DNA of 64,000 nucleotides from Rhynochetos jubatus (Eukaryota > Chordata > Aves > Eurypygiformes > Rhynochetidae). The stretch lies in contig CM050666.1 in NCBI GenBank assembly GCA_027574665.1, positions 4,278,001 through 4,342,000 of the forward strand. Direction: 5' to 3'. This document shows, one piece after another, positions 38,205-59,350 of the stretch. Position 1 is the first letter of the stretch. Each line of letters begins with the position of its first letter. The notes beneath the pieces are model-generated. The model was not told the origin of the DNA. It saw only the letters and a program-made list of their open reading frames with translations, and did not search any database. Position numbers and translations under genes: made by a program.

Positions 38205-38590
38205 CCAGCTCCTGCTTGGAGAGAGGGGAAGGCGAGGCGGAAACGAGATTTCCCTACAAGTTTTTGCTGCTGAAGGTTGCTCAGGAGCCTTCCTCGCTCG
38301 GCGAGGGGGGGTGGGTTTGTTTGCTTCTTTCTGCTCTCCCTCCCTTTCCAGCCTCTGCTCTGCAGCCTGACCGTACGGAGGAAAGGTGGAGGGGTGGGGG
38401 GGAGGGGGGGGGGAGACCCAACCGCCCCAAAAGAAAACCCAGCTTCGAGCCGTCACCCTCCGCCACGAAAGAAGAGAAGGGGGATTGAGACTAAGAGAAA
38501 AAAGAAGAAGAAGAAAAAAAAGGATCTCGGCTTGTCCAGCCCTTCTGCGGCAACAGGAGCAGACAGCGAACCCGGTGGATTTCCCCCCCT

Positions 38591-38610
38591 CCCCCCCCCC
38601 CCCCCCCCCC
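38591..38610 (+). repeat. C20 homopolymer in TBX3 5' UTR
   Basis: Twenty consecutive C follow a C7 run and one T, and are followed by TTTTT. The complementary strand is G20 and could form a quadruplex. Such runs vary in length between individuals and are also common places for sequencing error. Confidence 0.85.
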
Positions 38611-38713
38611 TTTTTCGGCGTTTCTTTTCCAGCGCAAGGACTTCCACTCAGGAAAAAAAAACCCAAAACTCAACACCCGCAGAGACCGAATACAAAAAAA
38701 AACAAGACTAATA

Positions 38714-38785
38714 ATGAACAATCCTGTTAATCCGCTGTCCCGCGGGCTGGGGATGTGCCCCGGCTCGGGAAGTTGTAGGCTGTAG
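38714..38785 (+). other. Upstream ORF 2 in TBX3 leader (23 codons)
   Basis: ATG at 38714 reads 23 codons to TAG at 38783-38785. A second in-frame ATG lies inside it (residue 14). It ends about 170 nt before the TBX3 start, a distance compatible with re-initiation. Whether it is translated is unknown. The peptide has no recognisable similarity. Confidence 0.35.
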
Positions 38786-38893
38786 AAGTTCTGCCTCTCC
38801 CCCACGTACTGTGCTGTCTAGAACTTGTTTCCCCCCACCCTATTTTTTGGTCCTTTATTGCTGTTATTGTTATTATCTTAATTTTTCTTCTTC

Positions 38894-38908
38894 ATGATGT
38901 GCTGTTAG
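38894..38908 (+). other. Upstream ORF 3 in TBX3 leader (4 codons)
   Basis: Two adjacent ATG codons followed by TGC TGT TAG form a minimal upstream frame that ends 50 nt before the TBX3 start codon. Confidence 0.3.
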
Positions 38909-38937
38909 AAACCACTCCGGGACTACTCCAGCAGTAG

Positions 38938-50109
<11,172 letters not shown>

Positions 50110-51148
50110 CACACCACCCCCCCACCCCCCCCCCCCCCGGCCTCCGGGAGCTCATTTCAAATCAGTCTCGCAGTGCACTTTGTTTAAAAGAAACCACATC
50201 CTCCACCCCTCGAGTTGTTTTGGGTTTTTTCCCCTTTTTTACTCCCCTCTATTATGTTGGGTTTTCTTCCCCTTTGTATTTTTTTAATATAAAATCCCCC
50301 GGCGTTGTGTGCGCGCCTATCAACAAGAAAGTATCTGGCGAAGCCGGGGGGGTGAGGGTAGGGAGAGGGTCGGGGATGGGGGAGCGGAGCCGAGGTGGGA
50401 GAGCTGGGTCGGAGGCTGCTCGCAGGGAGTAGCCTGGCCCGGCGGGTCACCAGCGGGGTTGTGGCATCCTCCTTTCTGTCCCCCCCCTTTTTTTTTTTTT
50501 TTTAACCGTGTAAAAGAAAAAAGAAAAAAAAAAAGAGGAAAAAGAGGTCTAAAAGCAAAAACAAATTAAAGAAAACCTCAAACAAACGTATAAGTAAAAA
50601 TTAAGAGAAGTGATTTCTTCTTTCCAAAAGAAAAGTGTGTAAGTAACTCGCATATCGGTTCTTCAACAGTTGTTTCCTGGGCGGGTTGTTACCGACAACC
50701 CCCTTAGTCAATATTAAGGGAAGCTGTGCGTTTAAAATATTATTGTGATGTCTGAGAGCCAGTCGGTGGCTTTTTTGCATGTTCCATAGTAGTCTGCTTT
50801 TTTTGGGGGGGGGTGGGGTGTTATTTTTTTTTATTTCGGTGGGATTTTATTGTTTATTTTTAATGCTCGTTTCAAATCCCAGGGAAAAATTAATAATAAT
50901 AAAAAATAAGATTCTCGTCCCTCTACCATAAACATCCTCCCCGTAGCAACAACAGTAAGAAGTGTAGCTGGAAAGAAAAAAAAAGTGAATTTATTTTATC
51001 TAAAAACCTCTGTAGCTTGACTGTAGGTTTATCACAGCTTTCCCTCTTTAACTGTATATGCAATAACAAGGTTTAAACATACTGAGAAGAAGAAAAGAGC
51101 GGACACTATTATTAAAACAAAGTATTTATGTAATTATTTGATAACTCT

Positions 51149-51220
51149 TGTAAATACGTGGAATATGAATACTCGAAATTAAACTTTAATTTATTGACAT
51201 TGTACATATCTCTGTAAATA
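51149..51220 (+). promoter_or_regulatory. Cluster of three Pumilio response elements in 3' UTR
   Basis: TGTAAATA at 51149-51156, TGTACATA at 51201-51208 and TGTAAATA at 51213-51220 all fit UGUANAUA, the Pumilio (PUM1/2) consensus. They lie within 72 nt, deep in the 3' UTR of TBX3. Confidence 0.5.
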
Positions 51221-51884
51221 CGACTGCAGCTGTCTTTTTTTTCTTCCCTTCTGTTTTTATTTTTAGTCGTTTTCATTTCAAGTCGGTAATTCTTTTAAAC
51301 GTACACCCCGACCCAGAGGAGAAACACCCCCATTTCAGAGAGCTCAATTTTAAATCGCAGTTCACCCCAGAAAAACCTGACCTCGTCCTTTTGTAAAAAC
51401 GCAAAAGGCAAAGCAGAAATAAAAAATAATATTTAAAGACCTTTACAAATAAAAGAGAGAAAAAGAAAAAGCGATGTGCCATGGTAGCTTTCAATCCTCA
51501 ATTTTTCAGTGCTGAAAATGCTATTTTCCGTATAAAATGTCAACAACAAACTATATACGTTAATACACGACAACAGGCTTCTCCAGTGGCTTGAGAGAAA
51601 AAGAAGAGATGAAGAGTCTAGGATTTTCTTTACTTTGTATTATTTTTTCCCCTCATTTCCTTGGTGTGTCAAAAAACCAACCCCACGATGGAATTTTACT
51701 ACTGTGCTTATTGTTGTCTTTGTTTGAGTGAGTGCATATTTTCTAGGCTTGAAAGTCAGGTGCTCAGAGCTGGTTCAAAGAAAAAAAAAATGAAGGTATA
51801 TTTTGTGTTATATAAATGTTGAGAAATTCTTGATTTTTTTTCTGTATTTTTTTTTTTTTCCCTTTTAAAAGTCACTGAAGTTTC

Positions 51885-51890
51885 AATAAA
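51885..51890 (+). terminator. TBX3: TBX3 distal polyadenylation signal
   Basis: Canonical AATAAA followed by a T-rich stretch, then CTTGGGCGTACTGTG some 15-30 nt on. Cleavage is expected near 51905-51912. Composition changes to C-rich intergenic DNA about 30 nt later. Confidence 0.75.
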
Positions 51891-51910
51891 TTTTTATTGA
51901 AATGTCTTGG

Positions 51911-53740
51911 GCGTACTGTGAAATGCCTTCACCCCAACTCTCCCGAAAGTGCCCGGGAGGATGGAGGGGTTGAAAGATATATATCCCTCCCCTGCTTTTC
52001 TCCTCCCCCCCACCCCCCTCCGTCCCAATATTGAGATATTTCTCCTGGAAGGCGCTAGTACGAACCAGTCGGGATGGTGTCGGTTGAATTGTTGGTGGGG
52101 AAGCAGGAGGTTTAAGCGAGCTGTTTAATGTACCTTTTCCGTCTTCATCCCTCTCGCTTTTAAAGTCGATCCAGAGGCTACTAAGTCACCTCTTTTAATG
52201 GAACAATATTAAGTGGCGTTTGAAAAGTTAATGAGAAAGGCTCTGCTATGCTTTTATCTGTCATAAATTAATAACGCAAAAGTGAAGAATTAGAGAATAG
52301 ATCGGTTAAATTTTAATGCAGAACCCTCCTCCAAAGTTTCCAGGTAAAGTGCTCAGGAGTTGATGGTGTTGCTGGGCTCGTTTTCCCTCCCGTCCGGGCA
52401 GAGGAATTGGCTTTTCCAGTTAGTTATCACCTGGAAATACATGTGGGGGGTTTTTTTCCTCCCTTGGAATCGCCCCTGCTTGCCCTTGGGCTGATGAGAT
52501 GTTGAGATTAAGCTAGAAAATGGCTGAAACGGGGACAGGCATCCAGGCTGGACCAGTGGCCTGGGAAGTGACTGAGAAGAGAACTAAAGGAGAACTGGCA
52601 GCCCCTGCCTGTACCTTTGCCAGTCCCTGAGCACATCCTTTAGCACAACATATATATTTCTCCTTGTTAAAGAGATTTCCCCTCCCCTCCCTTCAACAGT
52701 TAGCGGCCCGTATATTGGAAAGTGATTCATCCTCCGCCAGTAATAAATATTATAAGGGTGTACTTCCAGCCTGTATCCTGTTTTACACTCTGCCTGCCCC
52801 TCGGCCCGTGGCCCCCGGCTGCTGCGCCGGCCAGATAGAGGGTTCGGTGGGTGAAAGTGGTGATAAAGCTGGTTTTCCCCCGTTTTTTTTAACAAGTCCC
52901 CAGCGGGATCCCCCTCCCTCCCCTCCGCACATCACCCCCCCTTCATGGAGGGACGGGACCCTTCCTATTTCAGCGTGGGGGTGTGTGTGTGTATTTTAAA
53001 CACCCACGATGCTTGCAGCCGAAGAAAGGTTTGGGCTGAGCAGGATTTTTTCTCTCGCTCTCCCCCACCACCCCGGATGGCCCAAGGTGATGGCTGCTGG
53101 AGATGTCACTTCAGCTGATGCTCCTCTGAGCTGGCCTGGGCGAGGTGGGTCTTTTAGGGATAGAGGTGGCCTCGGGTTTGGCAACAGAAATTAAAAAAAC
53201 CCACCCCACCCCAAAACCAGGCAACAGCCTTCGGGCTGCAGCACCACAAGCCGGTTTCCACCCGCATCCTCGGCGCGGAAGGGAGCTGGGGCTGCTCCGA
53301 GGGGGGTACCCAGCCCGGGGGGGGTGGCTGTAGCAAGGCGACGGGTTGGGCGCTGCCAGCCTCTCCAGGATGTCAAACCATCCTTCGCTGCGCCGCTCAA
53401 CTTTCGTCTCTGCTCCGAGTCTTGGCCTTAGAGGCTGTCCAGAGGCACCTCCCCCCCTCTCCCGGTCCCTCGCTCACATTTATTTGGCTTCAGGAATGAT
53501 GGGGGAGCCTCTGCAGCTGCTAGTCCCCCAAATCTCTCTTACAGAGGGAGAACCGTTTCGGGGTGGGAAGATTTTTGTAGTTGGTGAGGAAATCCACTCC
53601 TGACGTTTAAAGGAAAGCAAACACCACCATCTCCCCAAACCTAACCCCCCCGCCTCTCTTTCCTGCAGCCCCCCCATCCGGTAGCCACTCCGCAGGCTGG
53701 GCGGGCACCAGCAGCACCGCAAATCCGGAGCCCACCGTCT
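51911..53740. other. 3' flank of TBX3, no gene recognised
   Basis: Mixed composition. The stretch 52140-52340 is AT-rich and enhancer-like (listed separately), and a short TG run lies at 52979-52992. No exon, RNA gene or clear repeat. Confidence 0.65.
52140..52340 (+). promoter_or_regulatory. Candidate conserved non-coding element (3' of TBX3)
   Basis: TTTTAATGGAACAATATTAA, AGTTAATGAGAAAGG, TTATCTGTCATAAATTAATA and GGTTAAATTTTAATGC lie within 200 nt. Homeodomain- and SOX-like (AACAAT) cores. Motif-based. Confidence 0.3.
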
Positions 53741-54060
53741 ATTCTTATTAATTTTTAAGGCTGAATGTGCAGCCTGATCGATTTAACACACCAGCCCCCC
53801 GCCCTTTCCATAGGCCTAATGCTGACCTCCCCCTCCCCATGCCCTTGTAAGAAATCCGTGTACCGCAGGTGTAACTCTGACTTGCAAATGGCTTTATCTC
53901 TTGTGTATCTTATTTGTATATAGTAACGTTAATGAGTAACTCTTGTGGCGCTTGTGGATGGAGGTAAACAGCGAGCAATCTCTCTGGATTATCCTGTCTA
54001 TTACTCACCTGGCGCCTGTCTTGATATCCTCAATGGTTTTATGGCTGATGCAGGCGGCCC
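53740..54060 (+). promoter_or_regulatory. Candidate conserved non-coding element (3' of TBX3)
   Basis: AT-rich to balanced block bordering a CpG island, with CTTATTAATTTTTAAGG, TGATCGATTTAAC, AACGTTAATGAGTAAC and GGTTTTATGGC (CDX/HOX-like TTTATGG). No repeat character. Confidence 0.3.
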
Positions 54061-54520
54061 GGCGCTGGGGGGGGGGGGCTGTCCAGCGGCGGGTGGGGGG
54101 GGGGTCCCGCGGGGCGCCGGCGCCACCTCTCGGGCAGCCCAAGCAGTGCGGAGCGGCCCCCGAGGGGATCCACGGCCCGTGGGAGGGTGGTACGGCACCC
54201 ACCGATGGGGGTGGTGTTGGGGTGGGGTGGGGGGGATAAGCCGGCGTGTTCCCCCCACCCCCCCGGCCGGGCATCGTGGCGGAACTCACCGCAGGCTTTG
54301 CTAGGAGCGGAGCTGGGTTTTACCCACGGGAGTTTTAATCCCGAGGGCAAAGTCTCTGGGAACGCGGGCCGGGGCCGCACCGCCGTTCCGGGTGGGGGGT
54401 GGGGGGTGTGTGTCACCGGAGCCGCAGCGATCCGAGGTGGGAGAGGGGGGGGACACCGACACCCCCCGCGGGGCTCGGCCGTGCGGCTGTCCGCCGCCGT
54501 CCTGCCGGCCAGCGCTCCGC
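54030..54520. promoter_or_regulatory. CpG island
   Basis: GC/CpG-dense block following the AT-rich element, with G9 runs near 54068 and 54097. No gene recognised. Confidence 0.55.
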
Positions 54521-55109
54521 TATTAGTTAATTATTGATTGATTACAAGTGAAAATTTATGACCCTCTCACCCCCCCGCCCTCGCCTCCCGGCCCCCTCGC
54601 ACGCACACACGCTCCTGCCCTCTGCAAACACTCCGAGGGAGGCGTGTTGTTGTTTTTGGCCTTGACAGCTTCCAGGAATATGAAATATTTAAGCCCTTCG
54701 GTCGATCTCCCCTACCCTGGCCGCCTATTTTTTTTTTTTTTCGGGGGGTGGTGTGTGTTTTGTTGGGGTTTTTTTCCCCTTTCATGTCCCGGTTTGGGGG
54801 GCTTCCGCGACGGCCGGGCCCCCTCCCCGCACAGAGCCGGCGTGCGGGCTCGGAGCACGCCAGGCCTCGCAGATCAAAGGGACCTCTCCGGCCTCCGCAC
54901 AAGGGAAGAGAGGAGGGGAGGGAAAAAAAAAAAAAGGTTGATTTCTTTAACGATTGTTCATAAAAGTTTTGGAAGCAGGGACCATCCCGCCTCCTCTCGC
55001 GCCCCGGGCTGCAGGATCGCACCGGGAAACGATTTGGGGAAGGCAGAGAGAGAGCTCGGGAGAAGGGAAGGGGGGGGTGGGGGGAGTGGAAATGGGGGGA
55101 AAAAAAATT

Positions 55110-55740
55110 ATAGAGGAGTTGCTTGAAATTTAGCAGCCGTGTGTCTGCAGCAGCGCACACACCCGTCCCGGGTGGGAATCCCAGACACGGGGGCTGCGTG
55201 CCCCGGGTGGGCAGCGGGGCCCCGGCCGTGCGCCCCCAAAAATGCTCCCTCAAGAGCGGGGCCACGGTGAACCCCGAGCCCTACAGAGAGCCCATGGCTG
55301 TGCGGGGTGGGGGCGGGTGGTCAGGTTCCCCCCCCTGTTTCTGCCGGGAAGCCCGGTGCGAGGAACGCTGCAAAGCGATGACCGGAGCGCGCTGTCCCAC
55401 GCACGGACACGCGCTAGGGCAGGGCTGGGAGACGGACGGACGGACGGACGGACAGACGGACGGACGGAGCGGTTGTTTGTTGTCTCGGGAGAGTAAAACG
55501 GTCCGATGTGGCGATTGCCTTCAGGCGCTGGTGCTTGACACGGTGGAGGCGAGCGGCCGTGGCACCCTGCGGACACCGCCCCGCTCCTCTCTGCACCCCG
55601 GTCCCTGTCACCCCGGCCCGGAGAGCCGCGCCCGGGGCGGGCCGGGGGGGAGGGGGCAGCGGGGGCAGCCGGCCGGGCGGATCCGTGCTGGAGGCGCCGG
55701 AACGGCGGGGTTGGGGTGAGCTGGAGGGGAGGGGGAAGGG
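55110..55740. promoter_or_regulatory. CpG island with short tandem repeat
   Basis: CpG-dense for about 600 nt, containing the GACG array at 55431-55468. No supported exon. Confidence 0.55.
55431..55468 (+). repeat. (GACG)n tetranucleotide repeat
   Basis: Nine GACG-type units over 38 nt with one variant unit (GACA). CpG in every standard unit. Confidence 0.85.
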
Positions 55741-57153
55741 AAGAAACGGGGCGTGAAAAAAAATCTCCCTTCTTCTGCACCTACAGGAAAGAAACCCCGT
55801 CCCCAGGGGCACGGTGGCACCCCCGAGCCCGCACCCCCTTACACACACATCAGGAGCGCAAACAGCCCCGCGCAAGGACGTTCCAGCCCGTATAGCTGGA
55901 GGCTCGCACGGCGTTATCGCCTTGCCCTGTCCCGCCGACCTCTCCCGCAGCCAGCCCCTCCGCACCTCCGTCTCCCGAGCGGTGCAAGGGTGGCCCTTCG
56001 CACCTGAAACCGGGCGGGGAGAAAAAGCCAGCGGCTCCCATGGAACCAGCTTTGGGGGACGATACATTGGACTGGTTTGGGGTTTTTGGCTGCGTGGTGG
56101 GTTGTTTTCTTTTTTTTTTTTTTCTTCCTAGGCAGCCCCAAACTTCCCACGTGCTTCTCCTCAAACCCCGCATTATTAGTGAACAATTAAGGCGTGTAAA
56201 AACACGGCGAGGCGAAGTCCTTAGCTTGAAGTGGTCGTTCAAGGCGCTGTTGTAGCTGCTCGCCCCGGAGCGGAGGGCTGCAGCGGGTCCTCCCCGCCCG
56301 CTGCGGGCAGGGCGAGCCCCGGGCCCGGCCGGCTGCGGGGCTCTGCGGGGCTCGGGAGCAGTGTCCTCTCCATCTGTCGCTGCTCCTCCTTGGGAGCCTA
56401 GACCGCAGCGGCCCCGCAGACCCCACATTTGGGTTTTCCCTTTTATAATCCACCTATTTTTTTTAATTTAAAAATTATTTGATTATTCTGGAGAAAACAC
56501 GTTATTATTTTTTTAAAACGCTATCAGCCGAAACAGAGCACAGGTAACCGCGGCCATAATTCCTGCCGAGTTTCACCTTGGTCTCACTATACTTAGCTTC
56601 TCCTCACTCCCCCAGATAAAGCCTTTCCTAAAGAAAAACTCTTTACAATATGGCATTAAAAAAAAAAAAAACCAAACCCCCCCAAAAACCCTGATGGCAA
56701 CAGGGCTGGGCTGTGCGGAGCCCGAGCCGAAGCCACAGACACCCCGACCCCCTCCCCTGCCGCGCAGCCCCCTCTGCCTCCGGCTTGTCTCCTTTCCGAA
56801 GTCCTTTCAAGCTTTATTTCCTTGCGAGACGCCAAAGAGTCACTGCCAAAATAAAGTTAGCAAGGAAATTAGCCCGATAGAAAAAGCCGGTGGTGCTTTT
56901 TTTCCCCCGGACCTGCTCCTTCCAGGTACGAGCGGAGCGGCTCCGGGGAAAGGGGGGACCGGCTGGGAGGGGGGAATTGGCGAGTTGGAGCATCCCAACC
57001 GACTGAAGGATCGGTGAACTAAGGAGCCTTTCTTGGGGCAGGGGGAGGCTGCAGGGAGGGAGCTGGAAGGGTTTCCTCCCAGCTTTTGTGCAAAACGTGG
57101 AGTCACGCCGCTGGTCCCGCAGAAGGGAAGGGGCTCCCGGCCGCCGCAGCCCC

Positions 57154-57178
57154 CCGCGATCGCGCTGCTCGATCGCGG
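57154..57178. repeat. 9-bp inverted repeat with CpG palindromes
   Basis: CCGCGATCG (57154-57162), a 7-nt loop, then CGATCGCGG (57170-57178) form a perfect hairpin stem. A further 10-bp palindrome GATCGCGATC lies at 57195-57204. The left arm overlaps the palindrome CGCGATCGCG (57155-57164). Confidence 0.85.
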
Positions 57179-57467
57179 TCTTTGGGAAATTCGGGATCGC
57201 GATCATCTGGCAGGATTATTTCCTTTTCGCCGTGCAACTTTTCCTGCGCACTCTCGCATTTATTTTTGACAAGCTTATTGAAAATTAATTTTTTTTCCAG
57301 CTCTCCCTTGCTGTCCACATATGGCCTTTCCCGTGGATTTCCGAGGGATGCTTTTTAACCCTCTCCTGAGTCAAATTTCAGCCGGTTTCCATTTCTCCCG
57401 ATTCCGAACAAAGAGAAAAAAACCCTCAAAACCTTAAATACAAATATAAGGCAGGTCAGGAAGCTCC

Positions 57468-57490
57468 CCCGCTCCACTTGCTGGAGCGGG
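57468..57490. repeat. 9-bp inverted repeat (hairpin)
   Basis: CCCGCTCCA (57468-57476), loop CTTGC, TGGAGCGGG (57482-57490). Too short for a microRNA precursor. Possible structural element only. Confidence 0.8.
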
Positions 57491-58998
57491 AGGGGGTAGG
57501 GGCTACCCCTAGGAAAAGTGAAAAGCTTGTTTTAATGGGCGGTCATTGCTAAATCTCACCTTAGGGCCAAAACGACTCGCGACCCATTGCCCTCCTTACG
57601 ATGTATTTATTTGTCTCAGTGGCACCAGCCGTCAGTCATTAGTGGGGGGGTCAACCCGAGAGCCGCACCACGGTGGTGGTGGTGGGCTTGTGGCTCTTTG
57701 GTTTGTTTTAAATATGATTTCTCCAACAGGAACCATTCCAGGGCCGGAAGAACTAACTTGTCCCTGATGAAACACAAGAGGATCACGCGTGGGAGCGCTT
57801 AGAGCGACGACCCCTCCGAAAACGCGGCTGTTTCGGTCCGTGAAAGCGGGGCTTTGGGTTTCATCCCGAAGGCTTTGCTCCCGGAAAAAGCGGCGGCTCG
57901 GGCCAGCTGAGACTTTATTTAATGAACCTGGTGATGTTTTCCAACATTCTTACCAATTATGGAGGAGAAACAACAACAAAAGCAAGAAGCACAACCACAA
58001 GAGCAGCCGCCCGGGTCCGCGGGCAGGCGGGTGAGCTGCCGGCGGGGGTCGGTGTGTACCCCGGTGCAGCCCCCAACACCCGCACCCTGTTTACATGCCC
58101 GCATTTCTGCGACATACCATGTGCATAGCTCCAGAGCCTCTCGTAGCTACATATTACTTTATTTAGATATACCCCTCTCCGCACATCAGATGTATAAAGC
58201 GCTAAGCAGCTTTGTATGTTTCAGATGCTCATACAGCTCAAATACGTGTCGTTATATAAAGATAATGGTAAGAGATGGGGCTGTGCGCGCATTCCTTTCA
58301 CTCTGTACAAGACGTGTGCGGTGTGGGACACCGGGCACGGGGTGTCCCGTCCCCCGCAGCCCGCACACAACCCCTCCGGCTTCCCCAGACTCCCGCCTGG
58401 CCGAGCACTGCCAAGCTCTCAGGCTGGGGCCGGGAGGCTCAAACCGGTGTATTTGGTAGCTGCGTCTCGGTCAGCTTTGCATTGTCTTCGCTGCCGCGTG
58501 TCCTGGGTTAAATTCAGCTCTGCAAGCATCGCGTCGCCGAGCAGCTCCGGGCTCTCTAGGGGGCAGTTTTGGGGGTCCCTGCCCGCCGCTTGTGTTCACA
58601 CCACTTTTACAACCGGCTCTCTGGTTTGTTACCTCTGCCAAATATTGAACCGGGGGCGGGGTGGGGAAGAGAGATAAAACATAAATTTTCATCCTCCTTT
58701 TTCCCCTAGCTCGGCATCCCGCGGCTCCAGATTCCCGACGGACGGACGGTGCGGGAGTCCCTCGCTTCGCCCGGCGTGGCTCCGGGTGCAGTCCCGGCTG
58801 GCTCCGGGCACCGGGCACAGCAGTGCGGGAGCTCCATCCTCGCCCTGCAGCTCACGACGACCTGAAATCACAGAAGAATGAGATTAGGGACTCATGAAAT
58901 CATGGCAGGACCCGGATGTCCAGCACGCATGTTTAGGAGGAGAGGAGAGTGCCTGGCTGCTGGGGGTGCTCCTCGCGGCCGGGGTCACCGGAGCCGGT

Positions 58999-59046
58999 CG
59001 TTCCCGGGGCCGTTCCCGGAGCCGTTCCCGAAGCCGTTCCCGTTCC
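58999..59046 (+). repeat. 12-nt minisatellite, 4 copies
   Basis: Consensus CGTTCCCGGAGC repeated four times (58999-59010, 59011-59022, 59023-59034, 59035-59046), with changes concentrated in the last four bases of the unit. Confidence 0.85.
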
Positions 59047-59350
59047 TGGAGTGCCACCTGGTGGGAGCAGCCCAGCAGCACGGGCAGGGTTCGGCTCCAG
59101 GGGTCCCCACCCCGCTCCCGGGAAGCGTCTCCCCAAGGCCGGGAGGGGGAGCGGGGCAGGGGGTATCTGCAGGGGATCCCCAAGTCTCTGAGCATGAGAA
59201 AGGCAGAGGACGCAAATAACAGCATTAAAAAGGAAAAGATGTTGCTTGAAATTGTTTTTTTTTTCCAAGTCTGGGAAAGGAGAACCATTCTGGAAATCCA
59301 TTGTGCCCACCCTACTTCTGCTCACTTATAATTGTTGGGGGGGCTGAGGG

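Larger units (their letters stand above)
50110..51910 (+). other. TBX3: TBX3 3' UTR
   Basis: About 1.8 kb, A/T-rich after the first 380 nt, with no open frame of note. It contains several A-rich AATAAA-like strings (about 50896, 51447) and a final AATAAA at 51885-51890 that is followed by T-rich and TG-containing sequence, the best cleavage site. Three Pumilio-type motifs cluster at 51149-51220. Confidence 0.8.
54521..59350. other. GC-rich 3' flank with small CpG islands, no gene recognised
   Basis: Islands and repeats are listed separately. AT-rich, possibly regulatory stretches occur at 56430-56560, 57220-57300 and 58090-58270. No coding exon supported. Confidence 0.6.

Noticed and set aside
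57154..57490. Two short hairpins as microRNA precursors
   Set aside because: Nine-base-pair stems are far too short for a microRNA precursor.
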